Shown: one piece after another, positions 23,459 through 31,600 of the stretch
Position numbering within the stretch: the stretch's first letter is position 1
Layout: each line of letters starts with the position of its first letter
NCBI GenBank assembly: GCA_027623315.1
Contig: JAQBYD010000037.1
Location: forward strand, 1 to 38,348
Source of the DNA: Verrucomicrobiota bacterium
GTDB lineage: Bacteria > Verrucomicrobiota > Kiritimatiellia > CAJWTS01
Direction: 5' to 3'
DNA: 38,348 nucleotides
The notes under the pieces: model-generated
Told to the model about the DNA's origin: nothing
The model's input: the letters and a program-made list of their open reading frames with translations, nothing else
The model's database searches: none
Translations under genes and position numbers: made by a program

Positions 23459-23857
23459 ATGTCGGACCTCCCGCACACGCTGATCCTGATTGTCGGCCTG
23501 ATCGGCATATCCAAGGCCGTCTGGGCGCTGTTCGCAACCGATTCATTCCTTTCTTTCGTAAAAGGGTGGCAAAAGCTCGTGCCGCGCATATCAGGACTGC
23601 TAGGCATCGCGGCGCTTCTCGTCGGCATCGCCATCTGGGCTTCTTTCATGATCTATCGCCCGCTGGCGCACTGGGTTCTGCTGGGACTCGGCCTGATCTA
23701 TCTGCTCTTTGGAATCAGCACCCTCTCCCCAACCTCCTCGTCTCCCCTCGCGCGCCTGTTCAACCCGCCACGCTCCAAGTTCGCCCTGCGCGTGCTCGCG
23801 CTCGTCTCCATCATCATCTGCACCCTCCTGCTCTGGATCGCGGTGAAGGATTTGTAA
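23459..23857 (+). CDS. Small four-helix integral membrane protein of unknown function
   Basis: 132 residues, hydrophobic throughout. Four membrane segments are predicted by eye: about 7-27 (LILIVGLIGISKAVWALF), 44-65 (ISGLLGIAALLVGIAIWASF), 70-88 (WVLLGLGLIYLLFGI) and 108-128 (VLALVSIIICTLLLWIAV). Short charged loops contain FVKGWQKLVPR. I do not recognise the family. It stands alone downstream of a repeat island with no clear Shine-Dalgarno; the start is the first ATG of the frame. Composition and codon use look like the neighbouring genes, which supports a real gene. Confidence 0.6.
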   Translation: MSDLPHTLILIVGLIGISKAVWALFATDSFLSFVKGWQKLVPRISGLLGIAALLVGIAIWASFMIYRPLAHWVLLGLGLIYLLFGISTLSPTSSSPLARLFNPPRSKFALRVLALVSIIICTLLLWIAVKDL

Positions 23858-24033
23858 CTCGTACTCGCGAGAACTGGGTGTTGGTGACACTGGCTTGCAA
23901 CATGAAACGGTTGTGGAACCTAAAACTGGCGGCCGGTTGACCCCAAAGGGAGTCCTATGCCCGCGTTCGACTGTGACGATCCATCGCCCTCGACCTGCTC
24001 GGATCCTCACACAGCCAAATTCACCCGTCACCC

Positions 24034-24122
24034 GTTTTGCGCAGCAAAACTATTAGGAGACCGGCGGTTTCTCACACGACTTGAACTGATGGAGCTAAGT
24101 CCGACGGTCTCCTAGCTTGCAG
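24034..24122. other. Densely structured intergenic segment upstream of comEC
   Basis: GTTTTGC-GCA-GCAAAAC (24034-24050) is a perfect 7-bp hairpin. Directly after it TAGGAGACCG (24054-24063) is the exact inverse of CGGTCTCCTA (24105-24114). Between these arms GACTT (24078-24082) pairs with AAGTC (24097-24101). The right arm belongs to the 29-nt motif shared with 197-225. The rest of 23858-24180 shows no gene. This could be a structured RNA, an mRNA 3' end or a repeat. Confidence 0.5.
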
Positions 24123-24180
24123 ACATTAGGTTCCCCCTCTATCTTAGCCGAGTCGCTTACTAGTAGTAGGCGACTCCGCT

Positions 24181-25779
24181 ATGTCTGCTACGTTCACGCC
24201 ACGGCCGCTTGTCGGGATCGCGCTAACGTTCATCGCCGGCGCGGCCCTGGCAGAGCAGGCGGTGGCACCGACGCCGCACCTGTTGACGTTCGCCGCATTC
24301 GCCGTGCTGGTTCATCTTCTGGTTCGCACGCGGCGCGAGTTGGAATCTTTCCAGCGATTAGCCCCGGCGCTGCTCTACCTGGCGGCCTTCGCGACCGCAT
24401 GGGCGACCGCCGGAATGCAGGCGCGTAGTCCATCCGCGCGCGCGATCGAGATCGGCACACTTCCCCCACCCTCGCGTTTGGTTCTTATCGCGGATGTCAC
24501 CGGCGAGGCAAGGGGCACCGAACTCTGGCCCGGTCGGATGCGCTGGAAGATTCCCACACGCGTGATTGCCATAAGCCGGGATCGCGGGAAATCGTGGGTG
24601 CGCTCACGCGGAGAAGCCGGTGTGACCTGGTATGCATACGACAAGATTGCGCCCCCCGGCATTGGCGAGCGCTGGATGATTGCCGCCGAGTCGCGCGCGC
24701 AGTCCTATATCCCCTATCGCGGCCGCCCGATCGACCCGCCTTCCATTCAGTCTCGCGCGGAGGACTCGCTCCGGCTCTCGAACGCACATGGCCTTCGGCT
24801 TGTGCGGCGCTGTCTCGCCGCGCGCCAGGCCGCGAGCCGCGTCCTAACGAGAGGCATTGAGCGCAACGGCGACGTCATCGCCATCCTGCATTCCCTGCTC
24901 CTGGGTCTGCGCCAGGAAATGCCGCGCGAGTTGCGGTCCCTCTTCGCGAATACCGGGACGTTCCATATCTTCGCAATATCCGGCCTGCACGTGGGCATCT
25001 TCGCGGGCGTTGTGATCCTCGCTCTCTCGATTTCGCGCGTGCCGCGAGGCTACTGGTTCGCCTGCCTCGCCCCGATTCTGATCGCGTACACCATCTCCAC
25101 CGGCGCGCGGCCGAGCGCGATGCGCGCGTGCGTGATGGCCATTATCTACTTCATGGCGCCCCTGTTCCAGCGCCGTTCGGACGCGGTATCGGCCGTATCG
25201 GCCTCCGCGATCGCGCTATTGGCCTGGAATTCGTCGCAGGTGCACGATCTCGGCTTCATCTTCTCCTTCAGCGTCGTGTTGGGTCTGATCATTCTATACC
25301 CCATCTGCGCGGCACCGCTCACTCGACGGGTCGAACGGGATCCGTTTCGCGCGCGCGCGGAGTCTCGGCCAGTGCAGTGGCTTCGATCGAGCGGCCGATA
25401 TATCGCCTCGCTACTCGCGGCTTCGTGTGCCGCGTGGCTGACATCGGCCCCGCTGATGGCCTTCTACTTCGAACGCTTCGCCCCGATCGCGCTACCCGGC
25501 AATCTCGTCGCCATTCCCCTCACCTTCCTGATCGTCTTCACGGGCTGCCTGTCGCTGCTCTTCGGCTCCTGGATTCCGCTTGTGGCCGACATCTTCAATC
25601 ACGCCAACCTCGCCCTCGCCAACACCTTGATCGGCAGCATCCGCCTTCTCTCCACCATCCCCGGCTCACACATGAAGGTAGCCCCCATCCCCCTCTGGAG
25701 TGTCGTGGCCTGGTACGCCATCCTGCTCCTGGGAGCATTTCGCTGGCATGCGCGGCGGTTGGGTGCGAGGCGAGAATAG
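24181..25779 (+). CDS. ComEC/Rec2-like DNA-uptake channel protein without a metallo-beta-lactamase domain
   Basis: 532 residues. The N-terminal two hydrophobic segments and the soluble part to about residue 180 match the DUF4131/OB-like region of ComEC (WKIPTRVIAISRDRG, PPGIGERWMI). The competence domain follows, with the signature FHIFAISGLHVGIF (261-274). After it come multiple membrane helices (TISTGARPSAMRACVMA, LGFIFSFSVVLGLI, APLMAFYFERFAPIALPGN). In transforming bacteria ComEC moves single-stranded DNA across the inner membrane. The C-terminal metallo-beta-lactamase-like domain seen in many ComEC proteins is absent, and the frame ends at residue 532 after the last helix. No other competence gene is adjacent; the PilX-like gene at 34657 is the nearest possible partner. 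Confidence 0.85.
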   Translation: MSATFTPRPLVGIALTFIAGAALAEQAVAPTPHLLTFAAFAVLVHLLVRTRRELESFQRLAPALLYLAAFATAWATAGMQARSPSARAIEIGTLPPPSRLVLIADVTGEARGTELWPGRMRWKIPTRVIAISRDRGKSWVRSRGEAGVTWYAYDKIAPPGIGERWMIAAESRAQSYIPYRGRPIDPPSIQSRAEDSLRLSNAHGLRLVRRCLAARQAASRVLTRGIERNGDVIAILHSLLLGLRQEMPRELRSLFANTGTFHIFAISGLHVGIFAGVVILALSISRVPRGYWFACLAPILIAYTISTGARPSAMRACVMAIIYFMAPLFQRRSDAVSAVSASAIALLAWNSSQVHDLGFIFSFSVVLGLIILYPICAAPLTRRVERDPFRARAESRPVQWLRSSGRYIASLLAASCAAWLTSAPLMAFYFERFAPIALPGNLVAIPLTFLIVFTGCLSLLFGSWIPLVADIFNHANLALANTLIGSIRLLSTIPGSHMKVAPIPLWSVVAWYAILLLGAFRWHARRLGARRE

Positions 25780-25925
25780 CGTATCCGCACAGGTCACTGG
25801 TGAACGGTCCGGACTGTGTTGCTCATGGGCTTGCGCGTGAAGATCCTGCCTGGGCTGGCGAAAAAGTGAACGATTGGAAACACTGACGCCTTTGCGGATC
25901 GCTGGAGAACTGAGCGCCCCTCAAC

Positions 25926-25949
25926 GCCCTTAACTTTTAATTTAAGGGC
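25926..25949. terminator. Hairpin downstream of comEC, possible terminator
   Basis: GCCCTTAA-CTTTTAAT-TTAAGGGC is a perfect 8-bp stem with an AT-rich loop, 147 bp after the comEC stop. It lacks a trailing T-run, so a terminator role is uncertain. Confidence 0.35.
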
Positions 25950-26224
25950 TGGCCCGAATCCGGCCCAGAATCCGATCGGACTCATTGCTGGTGGTGTGGT
26001 GTAGCTGTTGGCGAGTATCACGCGTGCGGCTGTCCAGATGAGGAATGTCCTCAATGCGGCTGCCTCGGACCGTGTCCCGTATGCGATCATGGACCCCAAC
26101 GCCCACACACAACAGCTGGAACGAAGCCATGTAGTGGTACCTATCGGCACCCGGGACAAGTGCCCGATAAGTTGAATCTTGAAACCTTGGCCCAGGCGCT
26201 ACGGCGACAGGAGGTCTATAGACG
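25950..26224. other. Intergenic, AT-richer stretch without a convincing gene
   Basis: Minus-strand frames of 99 and 121 codons overlap here. Neither shows family similarity, a good start site or typical codon use, so I leave them uncalled. The composition is visibly less GC-rich than the flanks and stays so to about 26940, which may mark acquired DNA. Confidence 0.4.
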
Positions 26225-26503
26225 ATGACGACCGCGAACATTCAAGAGTGGTTCGTGCAGATTGCCAAGCTGTCTGTCGTCGAACTATGGGACGTAAAGA
26301 TGGTCGAGTACCAATTCTCCTCTAAGGGAAGATTTCGAGTCAGATTAAGGCCATCCCATGTCGGATGGGACATAACTGATATTGTGACCGGACACACACT
26401 GGAGGTGAAGAGCTACAAGGCTCGAGAGGAATTTCGAATCTATATTAAGCACTACGAGGCGGCAATGTCCGAGGAGTTCTACCGGTTGCACACTCACGAC
26501 TGA
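26225..26503 (+). CDS. Small hypothetical protein
   Basis: 92 residues, soluble, mixed alpha/beta by pattern: a first helix (IQEWFVQIAKLSVVELWDV), then strands (YQFSSKGRFRVRLRPS, WDITDIVTGHTLEVKSY) and a final acidic helix (FRIYIKHYEAAMSEEFYRL). No family is recognised. It is supported as a gene by a strong AGGAGG 11 nt before ATG and by an open frame with coding-like amino acid use. It lies in a more AT-rich stretch between comEC and a PhyH gene, and broken small frames follow it. An accessory, toxin-like or phage-derived origin is possible but nothing shows it directly. Confidence 0.5.
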   Translation: MTTANIQEWFVQIAKLSVVELWDVKMVEYQFSSKGRFRVRLRPSHVGWDITDIVTGHTLEVKSYKAREEFRIYIKHYEAAMSEEFYRLHTHD

Positions 26504-26538
26504 GTTACGTTGGTTCTGACAGTTATAGGAGTGCGCAC

Positions 26539-26720
26539 ATGCCGACACCTCACATGACCGGTTTCAGTGTCGTAGGACCCGAGATGGATGGGGAATATTC
26601 GATTCGCAGCAGGAGCGAGTCCTCGACTTCTCCTATCACATAGGCAAGCATTTGCTTCCAAGGCATGAGCGATTCTCCAATCGATTGGAACGTTTAGCGA
26701 AAGCCGAGAATCGTATCTGA
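26539..26720 (+). pseudogene. Possible small gene with a frameshift
   Basis: ATG 26539 follows ATAGGAG at a normal distance and gives MPTPHMTGFSVVGPEMDGE before losing coding character. In a shifted frame from about 26600 the sequence continues FDSQQERVLDFSYHIGKHLL then PRHERFSNRLERLAKAENRI and stop at 26720. Joined by one frameshift this would be a protein of about 60 residues, ending in a charged helix. The family is unknown. A further 21-codon frame with GAGGA upstream lies at 26736-26801. Confidence 0.3.
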
Positions 26721-26840
26721 TGCGAGGATTTCTTTATGGCTGGAAGACCCATAAACAGCGGTGAATACAGGGTGGACGAGTTTTTTGACCCTACGAGATA
26801 GACGGCCAGAAGGACACACGCCCTATTCAGTTATTCAGGC

Positions 26841-26869
26841 GTCACCCATTGCTCCGCAATGGTAGTGAC
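26841..26869. repeat. Long hairpin upstream of a PhyH gene
   Basis: GTCACCCATTGC-TCC-GCAATGG-TA-GTGAC forms a 12-bp stem with a 2-nt bulge. A competing outer pairing GGCGTCA with TGACGCC (to 26885) encloses it. It is 71 bp before the PhyH ATG. Seen only once in the window. Confidence 0.45.
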
Positions 26870-26939
26870 TTAATCCCCCTGACGCCGTCTGCGTTCTTAG
26901 ACTGTACCTTCAGCAATTCATTCGATTTTTCCAAACGAA

Positions 26940-28160
26940 ATGACAATCGATTCCAACCAATTCCACCGCGACGGCTTCCTCATCCTCAAGAACGTGGTCC
27001 CGCCTGAACGACTGGAACATCTGAGGCCTGTCTTCGAAGAGCTCGTCGATAAACAGAAGAAGATCTGGGCGGGAAAGAGGACACCGGACGAGCCGCCCGG
27101 CGGACGCTGGGACACCTCCCCTCAGCCTCGACTCCTGCTACAGGAACTGGTCGACGCTACGACCTCGGACGCCATCGATTTCTGCCTGGGTGAGACCACC
27201 ATCGGGATGAGCCGACAGCTGGTCGGTGGTCCGGACACCGCCATCCATTACATGAGCATGATGTGCAACCCCGTTAAGGATCACGGACCCGATGCCTGGC
27301 ACCGTGATGTAACTACTGGACAGCCGGCCCCACTCGAAGGGATTCAGGAGCTGCTCAAGGCATACGGGGCCCAATACGTGCAGTGGAACATCGCCCTGTA
27401 CGACGACGATGTCCTCTGGGTTGTTCCCGGCAGTCACCTCCGACGCAATACACCCGAAGAGGACAGACAGCTCGCCGAAGATTCGCGTGTGCCTCTGCCG
27501 GGCGCGCTGCAGGTCAATCTGAAAGCCGGCGACGGAGTGGTCTATGCCCTGCCCATCCTACACTGGGGTAGCAATTACTCACCCAAGATGCGCCGCTGTA
27601 TCCATCTCGGTTTTCGCGCCTTCGGCGGCGATACCTTTCCATACGTATTCTGGCGCCATTACGACACCGATTTCATTTCATGCCTGCCCCCTTCGACCCA
27701 GCAGCAGTTCGAAAAGTTCGATGAGTTGTGGCAGGAGGAACACAAAGCCATTGCGAGGATTTTCCGCTCCATACTCGACAGAGATACGGAATCATTTAAT
27801 GAGACTTTGGCCCAACTCCACCGGGGAGAGACGGGCAGGATCGTGGCTCTGGTCATGTTATCTAAGATCGTTTCGCTCATGCAGCAATCGAAGGCTATTG
27901 ATCAGGAAGACCTGCCGAAAGCGGAACGGGACGCGAAGCTGAAAACCCTCTGGTATGGGACCCGTATCTTCAAACCCTTCTGCGAAAGCTTCTCGGCCTC
28001 AGACGTATCCGATCTCGGGCTTCGTTTCTCGGCTCTCGATTCCAAATTGAAACGGCCCGAAGCCCGAGTCCAGCCCGGCTTCCAGGGACCCGAGTCGGAA
28101 TACGACCCCAACCAGATGCCAGTAGATTTTGACCTGGAAGACTTCGTCAATAGCTGGTGA
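26940..28160 (+). CDS. Phytanoyl-CoA dioxygenase (PhyH) family protein, long form
   Basis: 406 residues, about 100 more than the 14824-15705 paralog. The N-terminal NQFHRDGFLILKNVVPPE is the classic PhyH opening. Fe(II) ligands are His121 and Asp123 in DAWHRDVTTG, with His208 in LPILHWGSNYSP. Arg218/219 is the likely 2-oxoglutarate anchor. DDVLWVVPGSHLRRN is the usual GSH strand. After the oxygenase core, about 270-370 form a helical extension of unknown role (YLSKIVS-like helices, then DLPKAERDAKLKTLW). The substrate is unknown; related proteins oxidise small metabolites. No Shine-Dalgarno precedes the ATG, which is the first start in frame with family similarity. Confidence 0.85.
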   Translation: MTIDSNQFHRDGFLILKNVVPPERLEHLRPVFEELVDKQKKIWAGKRTPDEPPGGRWDTSPQPRLLLQELVDATTSDAIDFCLGETTIGMSRQLVGGPDTAIHYMSMMCNPVKDHGPDAWHRDVTTGQPAPLEGIQELLKAYGAQYVQWNIALYDDDVLWVVPGSHLRRNTPEEDRQLAEDSRVPLPGALQVNLKAGDGVVYALPILHWGSNYSPKMRRCIHLGFRAFGGDTFPYVFWRHYDTDFISCLPPSTQQQFEKFDELWQEEHKAIARIFRSILDRDTESFNETLAQLHRGETGRIVALVMLSKIVSLMQQSKAIDQEDLPKAERDAKLKTLWYGTRIFKPFCESFSASDVSDLGLRFSALDSKLKRPEARVQPGFQGPESEYDPNQMPVDFDLEDFVNSW

Positions 28161-28283
28161 GGAGGGATCGTAATTGTTGCTTAATCTGTGCACCTTAAAC
28201 CTATTTCTTAAAGACCTCGCTTCTCTGAACGAGGGGAGTTTCCCCGTAGCAGTGCCTCCCCGATGCACGGGATTCCTAGCCCT

Positions 28284-28314
28284 CTGGAGTGCGCTGACCT
28301 GGCAGCGCTCTGGA
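28284..28314. repeat. Short palindromic intergenic repeat of verrucomicrobial style
   Basis: The segment GGAGTGCGCTG-ACCT-GGCAGCGCTCTGG is an imperfect palindrome (GCGCTG against CAGCGC, extended with mismatches). From general memory, similar CTCTGGAGTGC...GCGCTCTGG hairpins are scattered in verrucomicrobial genomes; I could not check that here. The remainder of 28161-28354 shows no gene. Confidence 0.4.
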
Positions 28315-28363
28315 TGGCTCTTATGTTTCAACCCATCGCGAAGGAAGGGCCGGTAGCCTGACC

Positions 28364-28640
28364 TTGAACGGAGACTTCACGGTGACGAGTAATGTCGTCG
28401 TCGATGGCAACGTCGGTATCGGCATCGATACATCGGGTTTTCCCCTCGACGTGACCGGCGCGGTGCACGTGGGTAGCCACGCCGCTGACGGCACGCCGAA
28501 ACTGATCTACTTCGGAGACACGAACTACATGTCCATCGGCGAGAATCACAAACGTACGCGCGGCCGTTGTTCGCTCAGCGCGTCTGGTAGAGCGCGGCGT
28601 GCGCTTGCTGGTGCGGAGTTCCGGCGGACGATTAGTTTTC
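28364..28640 (+). pseudogene. Fragment of a phage-tail/adhesin-like (peptidase S74-associated) protein joined to another gene fragment
   Basis: In frame two from about 28350, LTLNGDFTVTSNVVVDGN then VGIGIDTSGFPLDVTGAVHV and GDTNYMSIGEN are typical of the NVGIGT-x-x-P-x-x-L-D-V repeats in front of S74 chaperone domains of tail fibers and large adhesins. The similarity ends near 28558. From about 28563 in the third frame, RSARLVERGVRLL resembles the ARRLVERGVRFV motif of DUF1501 proteins. Both pieces lack start, core and end, so this is debris of two genes. Confidence 0.45.
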
Positions 28641-31600
28641 AACCCGAATTTGGTAGAAGACCGGCACGCCGGACGGGGTCGACGTGTCATGCCATGTGTT
28701 GGTGCCGTCGGGACTACGCGACATCGATCCTGCCGCGACCCATCCACTTGCGCCGAGACCGAGATTGGTTGTCGCATAAACCTGGAAGGGCGGCAGTGAG
28801 GTGTTGCCGCCGAGCCACGTGATCCAGTTGCTGCCCTGCGCGCTGCCCTGCGCGACGATGCGGAAGACGGATTGACGGTCGAGGGGGTCGGTACCGGCCT
28901 CGTACTCCTCCCACGCCATTTGTCCGTCTCCATCAATATCAATCGACGCGTCTTCTTCAAAATTCGTTTGACCATGCTGCGCCAGCCACCAGTGCGGAGT
29001 CGCATGAGTCTCGGTGACCTCCGCGCCAAACTCCGCGTGAAGCTGATGGTCGGACGTCACGGCCTCGAATTCATACAGGATCGTCGGCGTCTGCGGGACG
29101 CCATCGAGGGTCAACTCCCGGACACGCCAATAGGGATCCGGAACAATCGAGATCGTGGTCTGCGCACCGTAAGCCACCGTGAGTTCGCCCTGCGGTGCGA
29201 TCACGCCCGGTCCCGTCGCAATGGACGTGATGGTCCGTGTCGGGCCCTCGATGATCCCGTGGATATACTCCTCGAGATTCGAGAAACCGTCCCCGAGCCG
29301 GTCATCTGCCGAGTCGGCGGGATCGTTCTTGTCCAGGCCGCGCGCGTCCTCCCATGCATCCGGCATGCCGTCGCGGTCGGTATCGAGCGGGGCGGCGGTG
29401 GAGACCAGGGCCGGCCAGCCGCCGACGTCCGCCTCGTCGTCAATGATCTGGCCGGTGCCGGCCTGCACGTCGTTGATGATCCGGGTATCCACGGAGTCCC
29501 TGGCGTGGTAGACGCCGCCCTTGTTCATGACGCTGAGGTAGGCGGCGGCGGCCGTCTCCGTCGTGACCGGTTCAACGGTGAAAGGCGTGCTCTGCCGATA
29601 GTCGGGGTTCGTGCTGTTGTCCCCGGCGACGAATTCCCAGGGATCCGCCGGAACGGATCCGTTGATGGCGTTCCCGGAAAAGTGGGCCTTTGCGAACGGG
29701 TTGTCGTCTCGAAGCGCCCGCGTGCCAGTGGTATTGAATCCGGGCAGGTAGTAGTTGTTGACGAAGTTGTACCGAATGACACTGTTCGTATCCGGGTTAT
29801 GACCGGCGGCATCACCCTCCCAGTTGTAGATCACGTTGTTGCGGAAGTCGACGAGCGGGCCGATGGGGTCGATCGAGCGGGGAACGACGTTGCCCGGCCG
29901 CGGACAGCGCGACGACTGGTGCGCGAACAGGTTGTGGTGAAAGCTGATCTGTGCGCCCGCGTTGCCCTGCACCAGGGACCCGTACGCATGATTCCCGGAG
30001 TGGTGGACCGATTGCCTGAGCGCTTCCGTGATCAGGCACCATTGTACGGTGACGCGATCAGCGTTGGGGGTCACGGACAAGGTTTCGTCGACCGACCAAC
30101 TGGCCGAGCAGTGATCGACAATGATGTTGGTTCCGGACTCGACCGAGAGACTATCGAGTTCGAGGCCCAGGTTGTCGCCGGGACGAAAGCGTAGATATCG
30201 CAACACCACGTCGCTCGCATTCACGACAAGCTTGTGGTCCTTCAGGCAGATCCCGTCTCCGGGCGCCGTCTGCCCGGCAATCGTGATGTAGGGGTTCTCA
30301 ATCTCCAACTTGCTCGCCAGGGCGATGGTTCCAGATACTTCAAACACGACCGTGCGTGGGCCGCTTGCTTCGACGGCTTCCCGCAGGCTTCCGGGACCAC
30401 TGTCGTTGAGATTGGTCACAATGTATACCGCGCCGCCGCGACCGCCCATGGCCCATCGGCCGGCGCCCTCGGCGCCGGGAAAAGCCGGGGCCGCGTCGGC
30501 ATTGTTCGTGATGGCGACCTGCGCCGATGCCGGACCGCCGATCAGGTAGCCACCCGGAAGGAGTTGCATCACGACGTCCTCGTCCGGCTCGAGCACATCC
30601 GTATCGGAGACCGGGGTCACGACAACATCCGCCGACGCGGCACCGGCGGGAATGACGACCGAACCGGGCAGCGCCAGGTAATCTTGGCCGCTAACGGCAC
30701 TGCCGGAGACTTCATAGTGGACTTCGAGAGGCCACGTCGTGTCGGTGTCCGGCCGCGACACCGTGAAGCGGGCGACATCCGGGCCCGCTTCCGAGCCACC
30801 GGCGTCGGATGCGTCGAGTTCAACTCGACCGGTGATGAAGCGACTGCCGGTCGGCGCCCAGGATTCGCCCGACTCGTTGGCGCCGTGGCTTCGATAGTGA
30901 TAGACCGTATTGCTGGTCAACGAACTGAGGGTTTCGTTCAAGAACAGCGGCAGGGGTCCCGATACCGCAGCGGGAGTCGTTTGATGCGCCCAGTTGCTCG
31001 CCACGGTGCCTCCGTCCGTGGATCCGAAGAAAACCGATACTGCTGTGGCTGACGTGCCGGTCGATGTCACTTGGACCAACACGGTGGCGGCGGTGCCGGT
31101 CACATTGCTGACGGGCAGCACAAGCCCCACGACCGGGTGGTCGGGAGTCGGATTGTAATCGAGCCTCAGGATCGGCGCGTGGATTGTCGCGTCGGAGTTC
31201 TCCTTGGTACCAAAGCGCCCCTGGCCGCTGCTGTCCGCTACGGCACGAATGATGAACGTCACGAGGCCGTCGGTGTCCGCGGCAATAAATGAAAGAAGCG
31301 CGGCGGTTTCGGCTGCGTCGTCGTTCGACAGCACGCTCTGCTCGGACGCCGGAGTGGTGAATGCGTAGAGATACAGCGCATCGCCATTCACGCCGTTATC
31401 CGCGATGTCGTCTACGTTTCCCGGGGCGTTGTCCCAGGTGAGGTCACTCTCCGGCCAGAGCTCATCCAGTCGGGACGTCTCGGCCAGGACGTTGGACCCG
31501 TAGTCGCCCCTTTCAAGCAGGCCGTAGACCTCGTACGTTTTCGAAAAGTTTCTTGTCCAATAGATATTCAGCGCCGCGTTGGTGAAGGTCGCTTCGCCAT

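Noticed and set aside
25794..26241. Overlapping minus-strand frames of 121 and 99 codons after comEC
   Set aside because: No recognisable family, no good ribosome site and overlapping alternative frames; left as intergenic.
26841..26885. Integron attC site
   Set aside because: The hairpin lacks the RYYYAAC/GTTRRRY core sites and there is no integrase.
28872..30194. 440-codon open frame on the plus strand
   Set aside because: Antisense shadow of the pectate-lyase-like gene; Val/Arg/Gly-rich without motifs.
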